Positions 8,081 to 16,513 are shown, numbered from the stretch's first letter. The stretch: DNA of 35,162 nucleotides from Collinsella sp. (GCA_019414645.1 DXLP01000022.1:1-35162); one strand, 5' to 3'. Notes: generated by a model from the letters alone, not told the origin. Translations and numbers: made by a program.

Positions 8081-8141
8081 AGTAGCGTTACACCAACGGC
8101 AGCCGGCGGAAGACGCCGCGGCCATTCGAAACGGAGACACC

Positions 8142-8693
8142 ATGATTCCCGTCATCATCGGTATCGTTGTTGTCATTGTGATTGTCTGCGCCATCGCCGG
8201 CATCTACAACAACATGGTCACCAAGCGCAATCGCATTGATAACGCCTGGCAGAACATCGACACGCAGCTGCAGCGCCGCAACGACCTGATCCCTAACCTG
8301 GTCGAGACCGTCAAGGGCTACGCCAAACACGAGCAGGACACGCTTGCAGCCGTGGTCAACGCGCGCAACGCCGCCGTGAGCGCCACCACGCCCGAAGCCA
8401 AGATGGAAGCCGACAACGTGCTGACCGGCGCCCTGCGCCAGCTCTTCGCCGTGGCCGAGGCTTACCCCGATCTTAAGGCGAACACCAACTTTACGCAGCT
8501 CCAAGCCACGCTCGAAGACACCGAGAACAAGGTGAGCTACGCACGCCAGAGCTACAACGACTGCGTGCTTAGCTACAACAACGCCATCCAGACCTTCCCG
8601 GCCGTCATCTTTGCCGGCATCTTCCAGTTTAAGGAGCGCCAGGGCTTCGAGGCCGCCGAGGCTGCCCGCCAGGCACCGACCGTCAAGTTCTAA
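8142..8693 (+). CDS. lemA: LemA family membrane-anchored protein
   Basis: This 183-residue protein starts with a hydrophobic segment (MIPVIIGIVVVIVIVCAIAG, residues 1-20) followed by the LemA core. Characteristic motifs are NAWQNIDTQLQRRNDLIPNL around residues 34-53, VETVKGYAKHE just after, and the C-terminal FPAVIFAGIFQFKERQGFE. The helical body probably faces outside or the cytoplasm depending on anchor orientation. Its function is not established, and the family is often found with TPM or HtpX proteins. Neither occurs here, so this is a single-gene unit with its own promoter and terminator. GGAG lies seven bases before ATG. Confidence 0.93.
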   Translation: MIPVIIGIVVVIVIVCAIAGIYNNMVTKRNRIDNAWQNIDTQLQRRNDLIPNLVETVKGYAKHEQDTLAAVVNARNAAVSATTPEAKMEADNVLTGALRQLFAVAEAYPDLKANTNFTQLQATLEDTENKVSYARQSYNDCVLSYNNAIQTFPAVIFAGIFQFKERQGFEAAEAARQAPTVKF

Positions 8694-8729
8694 CAGATCC
8701 GCAGCGTATCCTTAATCGGGTATATGCAT

Positions 8730-8768
8730 AAACCGCCTCGTCGAATGCATACTTCGACGGGGCGGTTT
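8730..8768 (+). terminator. Intrinsic terminator of lemA
   Basis: A 16-base stem AAACCGCCTCGTCGAA (8730-8745) pairs with 8753-8768 with one mismatch, around a seven-base loop, and ends in GGTTTCCTTTG. It lies 37 bases after the lemA stop. Confidence 0.8.
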
Positions 8769-8799
8769 CCTTTGTCGCGAAGGTCCCCCTCTAAGCACC

Positions 8800-9000
8800 G
8801 TGCATTTTTGGGAGTATTCAGCATAACCAAGAGTTTCGGGCGCCACGATAAATGCCAAAGACCGCGAATGTCCCTACAAATCAAACGCTGTCAGCCCATA
8901 ACCCCGCCCATCATTCGTAGAAAACATCGAGAAATCCCGATTTTTCGCCCGAGGCCGGTATGCAGGGGTCTTCGATTGCAGAATACTCGCAAAAATGCAC
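8800..9000. repeat. About 200-bp segment bounded by 24-bp inverted repeats
   Basis: GTGCATTTTTGGGAGTATTC starts at 8800 and its reverse complement, with two differences in 24 bases, ends at 9000. The interior (about 150 bases) has no convincing gene; an open frame from 8724 through this segment has no recognisable domain. The bounded shape resembles a small non-autonomous mobile element or a structured RNA. It occupies the convergent gap between lemA and ilvE. Confidence 0.65.
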
Positions 9001-9113
9001 GTCGCCACCACCCCCCACATGGCGCGAACCAAAACAAAAGCGCGGTCAATAGGCCGCGCACCATCTTTAATTCAGATCTATATTGCCCGTAACGGCAGCG
9101 CCGAGGTAACGCA

Positions 9114-9238
9114 GGCCCGAGGGCGACCTTCCTTTCCGGCGCACTCCGCAGGACGAAAGAACCCCCGCCGCACGTAGTGCGCAGCGGGGGTTCTTTCATG
9201 TCCGAGGACGCGCCGGAAAGGAAGGTCGCCCTCGGGCC
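9114..9238 (-). terminator. Nested hairpin terminator of ilvE
   Basis: The inner hairpin pairs GAAAGAACCCCCGC with GCGGGGGTTCTTTC around 9155-9196 and can terminate in either direction. Outside it, perfect 29-base arms (9114-9142 and 9210-9238) enclose the whole structure, sharing GAGGGCGACCTTCCTTTCCG. It starts 16 bases beyond the ilvE stop. The outer arms are far longer than an ordinary terminator needs. Confidence 0.75.
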
Positions 9239-9254
9239 GGACAGCTAAGACAGC

Positions 9255-10307
9255 TTACGCGACGGTGTAAACCCAGTTGTGCTTATCCTCAACAGCACCA
9301 GACTGGATGCCCGTCAGGGTCTCGCGGAGCTTCTTCATCACAGGACCGATCTCGGTGTAGCCAGCCGGGAAGGTCACAGTCTCGTCGGCACCGTAGACCT
9401 TGTTGTCGATCTCGCCGACCGGGGAGATAACGGCAGCGGTGCCGCACAAACCGCACTCAACAAAGGTGCCGGCCTTGACCTCGGCCCACTCGACGGGACG
9501 CTGGTCGACGGTCATGCCCAGGTCCTGAGCAACCTGAACGAGCGAACGGCGGGTGATGGAGGGCAGGATGGAGTCGGTGTGCGACTGCGGGACGACAAGC
9601 GTGCCGTCCTCCTTCACGAACAGGACGTTGGCGCCACCGGTCTCCTCGACATAGGTGCGGGACTCGGAGTCGAGATACAGGTTCTCGGCATAGCCCTCGC
9701 GGTGAGCCTCCATCGTGGGCTTAAGGGACATGGCGTAGTTGAGGCCAGCCTTGATGTTGCCGGTGCCGTGCGGTGCGGCGCGGTCGTACTCGGAAACGCG
9801 CAGCTTGACAGGCTTGAGGCCACCCTTAAAGTACGGACCGACCGGGGTCACGAGAATGCGGAACGTGTACTCAGGAGCGGGAGCCACGCCGATTACGTCA
9901 CCGGAGCCGATCATAAACGGACGCACATACAGGGTTGCGCCGGAGCCAAAGGGCGGAACCCATGCGGCGTTGGCAGAGACGACCTGCTTGACGGCCTCGA
10001 CAAACTTGTCCTTGGGGAACGGGGGCATCTCGAGGCGCTGCGCGGAGTTATACATACGCTCGGCGTTCATGTCGGGACGGAAGCAGACGATGCTGCCGTC
10101 CTCGGCGGTGTAGGCCTTCAGGCCCTCAAAGACCTCCTGGCAGTAGTGGAAGATGCCGCCGCACTCGGAGACGTGCAGGGTGTGGTCGGTGGTCAGGCCG
10201 CCCTCATCCCACTCGCCATCCTTCCAATGGGCCTCGTAGCTGTAATCGGTCTTCATGTAGCCAAAGCCGAGGCTACCCCAATCGATATCCTTCTTCTCGA
10301 CAGTCAT
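9255..10307 (-). CDS. ilvE: Branched-chain amino acid aminotransferase
   Basis: This 350-residue PLP enzyme transfers amino groups between glutamate and the 2-oxoacids of Leu, Ile and Val in the cytoplasm. The motif GTGNIKAGLNYA contains the PLP Lys near residue 186, and EVFEGLKAY, LYVRPFMIG and VEETGGANVLFV are typical of the IlvE type II group. ATG at 10305-10307 follows TAAGGAGCGACAT, a strong ribosome site; the longer frame to 10415 is GC-rich and implausible. A leader of roughly 150 bases precedes it. I looked for a T-box and found none. A near-palindromic operator candidate lies at 10496-10513. The gene stands alone. Confidence 0.96.
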   Translation of the reverse strand: MTVEKKDIDWGSLGFGYMKTDYSYEAHWKDGEWDEGGLTTDHTLHVSECGGIFHYCQEVFEGLKAYTAEDGSIVCFRPDMNAERMYNSAQRLEMPPFPKDKFVEAVKQVVSANAAWVPPFGSGATLYVRPFMIGSGDVIGVAPAPEYTFRILVTPVGPYFKGGLKPVKLRVSEYDRAAPHGTGNIKAGLNYAMSLKPTMEAHREGYAENLYLDSESRTYVEETGGANVLFVKEDGTLVVPQSHTDSILPSITRRSLVQVAQDLGMTVDQRPVEWAEVKAGTFVECGLCGTAAVISPVGEIDNKVYGADETVTFPAGYTEIGPVMKKLRETLTGIQSGAVEDKHNWVYTVA

Positions 10308-10495
10308 ATGTCGCTCCTTACATACACGGTTGCATACTCGCGAACCCGCACGCAAGGACCGAAGCCGGCCGCGTCGCAACGTCGCACGCCCGGAGCGTAG
10401 GGCCGGGCAGGACACGCGGGCAGCATCAAAGCCGATGGCGCGTCGATTCGCATGCAGGTGATTGTACTCCCCGCACGCCTTGGATAAAACGTTTT

Positions 10496-10513
10496 TCTTT
10501 AACTAAGTAAAGT
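10496..10513. promoter_or_regulatory. Near-palindromic operator candidate upstream of ilvE
   Basis: TCTTTAACTAAGTAAAGT is close to a palindrome (CTTTA-N6-TAAAG) and matches the site at 35143-35160 at 15 of 18 positions. A -10-like TACAAT (minus strand, around 10461-10466) lies downstream of it in the ilvE direction. Confidence 0.45.
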
Positions 10514-10536
10514 ATTTTCACTTGCCTTCAACACAA

Positions 10537-10568
10537 AAGGCCCGCCATCGAATCCGATGACGGGCCTT
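10537..10568 (-). terminator. Intrinsic terminator of the DedA gene
   Basis: AAGGCCCGCCATCG (10537-10550) pairs with 10555-10568 with one mismatch around a four-base loop. On the minus strand it is followed by TTTTGTGTTG. It lies 29 bases after the DedA stop. Confidence 0.82.
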
Positions 10569-10596
10569 GGAATTAACGTCCGAAAACAAACTCGGA

Positions 10597-11244
10597 CTAG
10601 GCGTTCTTTTTACCGAGCTTAGCCTTAACCAGGCCGACCACGGTCGGGATGATCGACACGGCGACGATGCCGATAATCAGCAGCTCAAAGTGCTCCTGCA
10701 CAAACGGAATGCCACCAAAGAAGTAACCCAGCAGCGTAAAGACCGTTGACCAGGTAATTCCACCCAGCACGTTAAAGATGACAAAGTTGCGCCAGTGCAT
10801 GCCGCCCATGCCGGCGATAAAAGGCACAAAGGTGCGGATGAACGGGAAGAAGCGACCGAGGAAGATGGCCAGATGGCCCCACTTATCCAGGAAATCCTCG
10901 GACTTTTTGATGCGCTCGGGCGTCATGGCCTTTACCTTGCCCGAGGCGATGATCTTGCGGCCAAAGAAGTGGCCGATCATAAAGTTGCACTGATCGCCCA
11001 GGATGGCTGCGGCCCATGCGGTGGCCAGAAGCGCCACGATGTTAAAGCCGCCGTTGTGGGCAAAGAAGCCCGAGGCAAACAGCAGCGAGTCGCCGGGAAG
11101 GAACGGGAAGAACACCACGCCCGTCTCGATAAAGATGATTAGGAACACGCAGCCGTAGGCCATAAGCGGGCCGGCGGCGATCCAGCTGGCGATCGCGGTG
11201 CGCGGGTCCTTAAGCAGCTCGGCGATAAAATTGATGAAACCCAT
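10597..11244 (-). CDS. DedA family membrane protein
   Basis: This 215-residue integral membrane protein belongs to the DedA/VTT family. The pattern FIETGVVFFPFLPGDSLLFA followed by SGFFA, and the later GRFFPFIRTFVPFIAGMGGM block with its conserved Arg and Pro, are hallmarks. Four to five hydrophobic segments are visible. Several family members act in recycling undecaprenyl-phosphate or other lipids across the membrane; the substrate here cannot be read. ATG at 11242-11244 with GAGAGG upstream is preferred over a start at 11283, because the extra residues are polar and the family begins close to the first amphipathic helix. Confidence 0.92.
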   Translation of the reverse strand: MGFINFIAELLKDPRTAIASWIAAGPLMAYGCVFLIIFIETGVVFFPFLPGDSLLFASGFFAHNGGFNIVALLATAWAAAILGDQCNFMIGHFFGRKIIASGKVKAMTPERIKKSEDFLDKWGHLAIFLGRFFPFIRTFVPFIAGMGGMHWRNFVIFNVLGGITWSTVFTLLGYFFGGIPFVQEHFELLIIGIVAVSIIPTVVGLVKAKLGKKNA

Positions 11245-11410
11245 GAAGTAAAACCTCTCAGTTGTGGGCGCGGACACGTCCAAGTTGACCAGTATACGGT
11301 TGCGGCGCGAGCACGGGCCAAACCCCTCAAAAGTCTTACTTCATTACCAGCAAGTTTGCATAACTGACACTTGTCGCCCAAAGCGAAGCAAGATCGTCCT
11401 TCCTAATCCC

Positions 11411-11427
11411 TAGCGAATCGCTATACT
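11411..11427 (+). promoter_or_regulatory. Palindrome overlapping the cysE -10 element
   Basis: TAGCGAATCGCTA (11411-11423) is a perfect palindrome around one central base. It overlaps TATACT (11422-11427), a good -10 element about 40 bases before the cysE start. A repressor bound here could block transcription. Confidence 0.4.
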
Positions 11428-11468
11428 TTATTGAATCGCATTGTCACGGTGCTAAGGGAGGGCGGCCG

Positions 11469-12173
11469 GTGAGCTTTATCAACACCATTCGAGAGGACAT
11501 CAAGACCGTCCAGGCGCAAGACCCCGCCGCGCAAAACGGTCTGGTCATCTTCCTTTCCTACCCCGGCCTGCACGCCAAGTGGAATCATGTGCCCGAGCAC
11601 TGGCTGTGGGAACACGGCCATCGATCTCTCGCCCGTGTGCTCTCGCAAATCACCCGCCACATCACCGGCGTCGAGATTCATCCCGCCGCGCAGATCGGCA
11701 AGCACTTCTTTATCGACCACGCCATGGGCGTCGTCATCGGCGAGACTGCCATCGTGGGCGACAACTGTGTGCTCTACCAGGGCGTCACGCTCGGCGGCAC
11801 CGGCAACGAGACCGGCAAGCGCCACCCCACCTTGGGCAACAATGTCACGGTGGGCACGGGCGCCAAGGTGCTTGGCAACATCCGCATTGGCAACAACGTC
11901 AAGATCGGCGGCAACTCGGTCGTCGTCAAGGACGTGCCCGACAACTGCACCGTCGTGGGCGTGCCCGGGCGCATCATCAAGCGCAACGGCTGCCGCGTGT
12001 TCGAGGAGAGCTTCGACGCCAAGCAGCATCGCGAGTACATGCCCGACGATGCCGCCGAGCAGAGCGCCCTCAACCGTCAGGGCATCACCGAGAACGCCCG
12101 CCGCGTCAAGGAACTCGAGCGAGAGGTGGCCGAGCTCAAGGCCCTCGTCGCCAAGCTCATGGACGAGCGCTAG
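11469..12173 (+). CDS. cysE: Serine O-acetyltransferase
   Basis: This 234-residue enzyme transfers acetyl from acetyl-CoA to serine, the first step of cysteine synthesis. It has the hexapeptide-repeat beta-helix, with [20 protein letters not shown] then IGETA carrying the catalytic His, and [12 protein letters not shown] in the active-site loop. The N-terminus is short, as in the EpsC type rather than the longer E. coli CysE. Residues after about 195 form a charged, probably coiled-coil tail ([18 protein letters not shown]), which is unusual in length. The start is GTG with GGGAGGG upstream. No cysK is adjacent. Confidence 0.95.
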   Translation: MSFINTIREDIKTVQAQDPAAQNGLVIFLSYPGLHAKWNHVPEHWLWEHGHRSLARVLSQITRHITGVEIHPAAQIGKHFFIDHAMGVVIGETAIVGDNCVLYQGVTLGGTGNETGKRHPTLGNNVTVGTGAKVLGNIRIGNNVKIGGNSVVVKDVPDNCTVVGVPGRIIKRNGCRVFEESFDAKQHREYMPDDAAEQSALNRQGITENARRVKELEREVAELKALVAKLMDER

Positions 12174-12204
12174 GGCTGCGGACGGCTCAAAACAGTATCA
12201 ACGC

Positions 12205-12245
12205 AAGAAGGCGCGCCAGGGAATCCGCCCCCGGCGTGCCTTCTT
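12205..12245 (+). terminator. Intrinsic terminator of cysE
   Basis: AAGAAGGCGCGCC (12205-12217) pairs with 12233-12245 with one G-T pair around a 15-base loop, ending in CTTCTTTT. It may serve both cysE and the convergent exporter operon. Confidence 0.75.
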
Positions 12246-12251
12246 TTCGAT

Positions 12252-12279
12252 GTGACATGCGGGACTGTCCCCTTGTCAC
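12252..12279. repeat. 28-bp palindrome with GGGACTGTCCC core
   Basis: GTGACA at 12252-12257 and TGTCAC at 12274-12279 flank the palindrome GGGACTGTCCC. It abuts the stop codon of the exporter gene at 12281. It belongs by its core to the GGGAC(A/G/T)G hairpins found elsewhere in this window. Confidence 0.65.
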
Positions 12280-12280
12280 C

Positions 12281-14287
12281 TTATGCGAACTGGCTTAGGT
12301 AGAGGTCGGCATAAGCGCCCTCGGCAGCCAGCAGCTCCTTGTGCGTACCCTGCTCGATGATATTGCCGTGATCCATGACCAGGATGAGATCGGCATCGAC
12401 GATCGTCGACAGACGGTGCGCGATCACAAAGCTCGTGCGCCCACGCATGAGCGCGTCCATGGCGCGGCCGATGGCGAGCTCGGTGCGCGTGTCCACACTC
12501 GACGTCGCCTCGTCCAGGATGAGGATCGCCGGGTTGTTGAGCAGCACGCGCGCGATGGTCAGCAGCTGACGTTGGCCCTGGCTGATGCTCTCGGCATCGT
12601 TAGCCACACGCGTGTCGTAGCCCTGCGGCATAGTGCGCACAAAGAAGTCGACCTGAGCGGCACGCGCGGCCGCGACAATCTCCTCGCGCGTCGCCTCGGG
12701 ACAGCCATAGGCGATGTTCTCGGCAATGGTGCCATCGAACAGCCAGGCGTCCTGCAACACCATGCCAAACTGCTGGCGCAGCTCGCCGCGGTCCATGCGG
12801 CTCGTGTCCACACCGTCGAGGGTAATGCGGCCACCGTCGATCTCGTAGAAGCGCATGAGCAGATTGATGAGCGTGGTCTTGCCCGCGCCCGTGGTTCCCA
12901 CCACCGCGATCTTTTGGCCCGGTTCGGCGGTAAACGACACGTCTCGCATAAGCGGCTTGTCGGGCGCATAGCCAAAGCGCACGTGCTCAAAAGCGACGCG
13001 GCCCTCCACCTTGCCCGGCAGCTTGGCGGCGACCGCCGGCAACGGATCGGCCTCCATCTCGGACTCGTCGAGCAGGTCGAACACGCGCTCCGCACTCGCC
13101 AGCGCGCTCTGCAGCGAGTTAAAGGTAAACGACAACTGCGTCATGGGTTCGGACGCCTCGTAGATAAACTGGAAGAACGCCTGGAACACGCCGACGGTCA
13201 TATGCCCGGCAACCAGCATGCTGCAGCCCACCAGCGCAATCACGATCTGCGCCAAACGGCCGATAAAGCGCACCGCAGGGCCGACGGCGTTAATCATAAA
13301 GTCGGCCTTGGTGCTCACGCGCGCCAGCTCCTTCGAAGCCTCGTGTACCTCGGCAGAGCTCTGGCGCTCGCGGTTAAACGCACGGATCACCAGACGGCCC
13401 GAGTAGCCTTCCTCGACCGCGCTCGTAATCTTGGACACCCACTCCTGGCGCTCGCCCGTCACATCGTGCGTGCGGCGCGACACGACCTTCGTCACCAGCA
13501 GCGAAAGCGCCGTAAAGAACAAAAAGACGAGCGTGAGCGGCACGCTAAACACGAACATCACGCTCACGGCGCCCACCACGGTACCGATCGACACCAGCAA
13601 CTGCAGCAGTCCGCGCTGCATGCTCTCGGACATCTTGTCCAAGTCGTTGGTCGCACGGCTGACGACCTCGCCGGGACGATGCGCGTCAAAGTAGGCAAGC
13701 GGCAGACGGTTGAGCTTTTGTGCGATGCGGTTGCGTAGACGCAGGTTGAGACGCTCGGCAACGCTCGACATCAAAAAGCTCTGGAGTGCGTAGAACGAGG
13801 CGGCGGCGGTCCAGATCATAAAGTAGATGAAGATGGTCCTGCCGCAGTTCTCCCAGGTAATGCTGAAGGTAGTGTTGTTGGCAAACGCCACCTTCATGTG
13901 CCCCCACAGTTCATCGATCACGCGGGCGCTGTAGGCCGGCGCCGCGGTGTTAAAGATGGCATAGAACACGATGCTCGCGAACACGATATAGAAACGCCAA
14001 TGGTCGCCGGCGGCCTCGCTCCACAGGCGGCGCACCGTCGCCCAGGTGTCGCGGGGCGTCTCGTCCTCGTCCTCGTCGTCAACGTCGCGCATGCGCTCTG
14101 CCTCGGCGCGGGCGCGCTCGTCCTCGGCGCGCTCGTTTTCCTCGTAGAGCGCTTGGCGGCGAGCCTCGCGCTCGGCTGCAGCCTTGGCGGCCTCGTCCAG
14201 CTCGGGTGCTACGGCAGCCGTTTCCTCAACCAGTCCCGCGGCAACGGCGTCATCAACGCTGGCCTGCTTCCTGAGCTCCTCGGTCAT
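12281..14287 (-). CDS. ABC exporter half, canonical catalytic subunit (pair 2)
   Basis: This 668-residue protein has an unusual N-terminal extension of about 80 residues, rich in Glu, Ala, Arg and Asp and probably coiled-coil or disordered. Six membrane helices follow, then an ATPase domain. Walker A is GTTGAGKTT near residue 464, the signature is SQGQRQ near 570, Walker B ends LDEATS with catalytic Glu near 593, and the switch His is near 624. These match the canonical half of pair 1. ATG at 14285-14287 is one base after the partner's TAG, with GGGAGG upstream; a GTG at 14296 overlaps that ribosome site and is less likely. It is the last gene of the MarR operon. Confidence 0.93.
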   Translation of the reverse strand: MTEELRKQASVDDAVAAGLVEETAAVAPELDEAAKAAAEREARRQALYEENERAEDERARAEAERMRDVDDEDEDETPRDTWATVRRLWSEAAGDHWRFYIVFASIVFYAIFNTAAPAYSARVIDELWGHMKVAFANNTTFSITWENCGRTIFIYFMIWTAAASFYALQSFLMSSVAERLNLRLRNRIAQKLNRLPLAYFDAHRPGEVVSRATNDLDKMSESMQRGLLQLLVSIGTVVGAVSVMFVFSVPLTLVFLFFTALSLLVTKVVSRRTHDVTGERQEWVSKITSAVEEGYSGRLVIRAFNRERQSSAEVHEASKELARVSTKADFMINAVGPAVRFIGRLAQIVIALVGCSMLVAGHMTVGVFQAFFQFIYEASEPMTQLSFTFNSLQSALASAERVFDLLDESEMEADPLPAVAAKLPGKVEGRVAFEHVRFGYAPDKPLMRDVSFTAEPGQKIAVVGTTGAGKTTLINLLMRFYEIDGGRITLDGVDTSRMDRGELRQQFGMVLQDAWLFDGTIAENIAYGCPEATREEIVAAARAAQVDFFVRTMPQGYDTRVANDAESISQGQRQLLTIARVLLNNPAILILDEATSSVDTRTELAIGRAMDALMRGRTSFVIAHRLSTIVDADLILVMDHGNIIEQGTHKELLAAEGAYADLYLSQFA

Positions 14288-14288
14288 G

Positions 14289-16025
14289 CTACTCACCTCC
14301 CTTCATCTGCGATTCCGCGATGGCGCGGTACACCTCGCAGGTTTCCATAAGCTCGCCATGCGTGCCCAAGCCCACAACCTCGCCGTCCTTGAGCACGACG
14401 ATCTGGTCGGCGTGCAAGATCGTCGAGATGCGCTGGGCGATGATGAGCACCGCGGCATCGCGCGTCTCGTCCTGCAGCGCATGGCGCAGTGCCGCATCGG
14501 TCTTAAAGTCCAGGGCCGAAAAACTGTCATCGAAGATATACAGATCGGCATGCTTCATGAGCGCACGGGCGATTGCCAAACGCTGGCGCTGACCGCCCGA
14601 AAAGTTCGTGCCGCCCTGGGATACCGGCGTATCGAGCCCCTGCGGCTGATCGAGCACAAAGGTGCTCTGGGCAACCTGGAGCGCATGAAGCATGTCGGCC
14701 TCAGTTGCGTCTTCATTGCCAAAGCGCAGATTGCTTGCCACGGTGCCCGAGAACAGCCATGCCTTTTGCGGCACATAGGCAATGCGCCCGCGTATCTCGC
14801 CTTGCGAAAGCTCGCGCAGGTCGACGCCGTCTAGGCGAATGGCGCCCTTGGTGGCATCGTGGAAGCGCAGCAGGAGCTTGGCCACCGTCGATTTGCCCGA
14901 GCCCGTCGAGCCGACGATCGCGGTCGTCTGACCGCGGCGACAGGTAAAGCTCAGATTGCACAGCGTGTCCTCGTCGGCGTCGTCAAAACGAAACGACATA
15001 TGATCGAACACGGCGACCGCGTCGGCTCCGTCTGCGGACTCAGGCGCCCCGTCGCCCAGCGTAGCCTTGCCGTCCACGATGCTCGGCTCGATTTCGAGCA
15101 CCTGCTGCGCACGGTTGAGGCACGCCGCGGCGCGCGGAAGCGTCAGAATCACCATCTGCGCCATCATCACAAAGAAAAGAATCAGGATCGCGTATTCCAA
15201 CACGGCCGAAATGCTGCCGATTTGCATGGCGTGGACGCCCACGCGGTTGCCGCCCACCCACAGCACCGCCACCTCGGCGATGTTCATCAAAAAGAAGCTG
15301 GAGCTGTCGAGGCCCACAAACAGGTGGTTGACCTTGATGGCGTTGGCCGCGTAATCGCTAAACACCTCGTCCAGGCGCTGCTCCTCGTGGCGCTCCTTGT
15401 TAAATGCGCGGATGACGCGCACGCCCACGATGTTCTCGCGCAGCACCACGTTCATGCGGTCGATAAAGCTCTGCAGGCGCATAAAAATCGGCGCGGCGTT
15501 AGCCACCGTAAAGACCGCCGCCACCAGCACGATCGCAACCACCACGCCCAGCAGCGTGCCCATGGCGGGATCGATGAACCAAGCAAAAATGATGCCTGCC
15601 ACGGCCAAGAATGGCACCGGCAACACCAGCTGAATCGTCTGAAGGACAGCTTGCTGAATCACGTTGATGTCGTTGAGCGAGCGTGTGATCATCGAACCCG
15701 TGCCAAAGCGCTCAAAGTCGCTGGCGGACAGCTCGAGCGACTTGTCGTACACGGCATTGCGGATATCGCAGGCCACGTTGGCGGCCAGGCGCGCCGAAAG
15801 ATAGCAGCCCAGCACCGTGCCGCCGCTGGCCATGCCGGTCGCGATAAGCATGTACAGGCCGTTACGTAAAATATAGTCGACATCGCCCGTGGTAATACCG
15901 GTGTTGACCATGTTCGCCAGCATCGTGGGAACCAACAGCGTACCGACGTTATCTATCAGCACCGCAAACAGCGTCACCGCAATCAGACCGCGGTACGGCC
16001 TCATAAACCTCATTAAGAGTCGCAT
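14289..16025 (-). CDS. ABC exporter half, degenerate-site subunit (pair 2)
   Basis: This 578-residue half-transporter has six membrane helices and an ATPase domain with Walker A GSTGSGKST near residue 372 and normal signature SGGQRQ near 476. Walker B reads FDDSFSALD, with Asp500 replacing the catalytic Glu, and Gln531 replaces the switch His (AQRIST). It should form an asymmetric dimer with the downstream subunit, which has the complementary changes. The start overlaps the end of the MarR gene by 13 bases, so all three genes are one transcript with coupled translation. MarR control suggests a drug or toxic-metabolite substrate, but the sequence does not show which. Confidence 0.93.
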   Translation of the reverse strand: MRLLMRFMRPYRGLIAVTLFAVLIDNVGTLLVPTMLANMVNTGITTGDVDYILRNGLYMLIATGMASGGTVLGCYLSARLAANVACDIRNAVYDKSLELSASDFERFGTGSMITRSLNDINVIQQAVLQTIQLVLPVPFLAVAGIIFAWFIDPAMGTLLGVVVAIVLVAAVFTVANAAPIFMRLQSFIDRMNVVLRENIVGVRVIRAFNKERHEEQRLDEVFSDYAANAIKVNHLFVGLDSSSFFLMNIAEVAVLWVGGNRVGVHAMQIGSISAVLEYAILILFFVMMAQMVILTLPRAAACLNRAQQVLEIEPSIVDGKATLGDGAPESADGADAVAVFDHMSFRFDDADEDTLCNLSFTCRRGQTTAIVGSTGSGKSTVAKLLLRFHDATKGAIRLDGVDLRELSQGEIRGRIAYVPQKAWLFSGTVASNLRFGNEDATEADMLHALQVAQSTFVLDQPQGLDTPVSQGGTNFSGGQRQRLAIARALMKHADLYIFDDSFSALDFKTDAALRHALQDETRDAAVLIIAQRISTILHADQIVVLKDGEVVGLGTHGELMETCEVYRAIAESQMKGGE

Positions 16026-16513
16026 GTGTCCCCCTCGCCCTTATCGTCAGCCTCGTTCTCGGCGGCCACTTGCCGTTTAAATGCCTCGCACTCTTCGTTC
16101 AGAACATGGGAGAATTTACCGACCAGGCGCATGATCTCGCGCTGTTCCCACGGCTCGAGCGCTTCGAATGCCTGTTGCTCGGCTTTTTGCGCCGGTAACG
16201 CGTAGCGCTTGGCAAACCGCACGCCTTCTTCGGTCAATCGCACAACCTTGTTCTTACGACTGCCCTCGGCAAACTCCAACGTCGCAAGCCCTCGCGCCCT
16301 AAGCGTCTTGATCGCCGAATTGATGGTCTGTTTGCTGTAGAACCATTCACTCGTCAGCCGACTCACGGCAACGCTTCCGCCCGCTGCACTCGTGTCGACG
16401 AGCATCCAGTAGGCGCAGTCCGAAAGACCGCAGGTACGCGCGAACTCCGAATAGATACGGTCAAGCCCGTTAAGCATCCGGTCGAAATCGACCAGGCTAA
16501 CTGCACTATTCAT
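16013..16513 (-). CDS. MarR-family transcriptional regulator
   Basis: This is a protein of about 166 residues with a winged helix-turn-helix: SVAVSRLTSEWFYSKQTINS, then AIKTLRARGLATLEFAEGSR, then KNKVVRLTEEG, the typical MarR wing pattern. MarR dimers usually repress adjacent efflux genes and release DNA on ligand binding. The next two genes are an exporter pair overlapping it by 13 bases. I prefer ATG at 16511-16513 because GGTGGGAG lies just upstream; ATG at 16523-16525 is in frame but has no ribosome site. Two identical 16-base direct repeats upstream are likely operators. The C-terminus is acidic. Confidence 0.9.
   Translation of the reverse strand: MNSAVSLVDFDRMLNGLDRIYSEFARTCGLSDCAYWMLVDTSAAGGSVAVSRLTSEWFYSKQTINSAIKTLRARGLATLEFAEGSRKNKVVRLTEEGVRFAKRYALPAQKAEQQAFEALEPWEQREIMRLVGKFSHVLNEECEAFKRQVAAENEADDKGEGDTCDS

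Noticed and set aside
7345..8693. TetR and lemA as a proven regulatory pair
   Set aside because: They are divergent neighbours, but no strong shared operator is visible beyond a weak TACCG/CGGTA pair.
8724..9092. 122-codon plus-strand frame after lemA
   Set aside because: It starts inside the lemA terminator and runs through a segment bounded by inverted repeats; composition is basic and low in information.
10308..10495. Possible T-box or riboswitch leader of ilvE
   Set aside because: No T-box sequence (GGTGG-type core) or known riboswitch core is visible.
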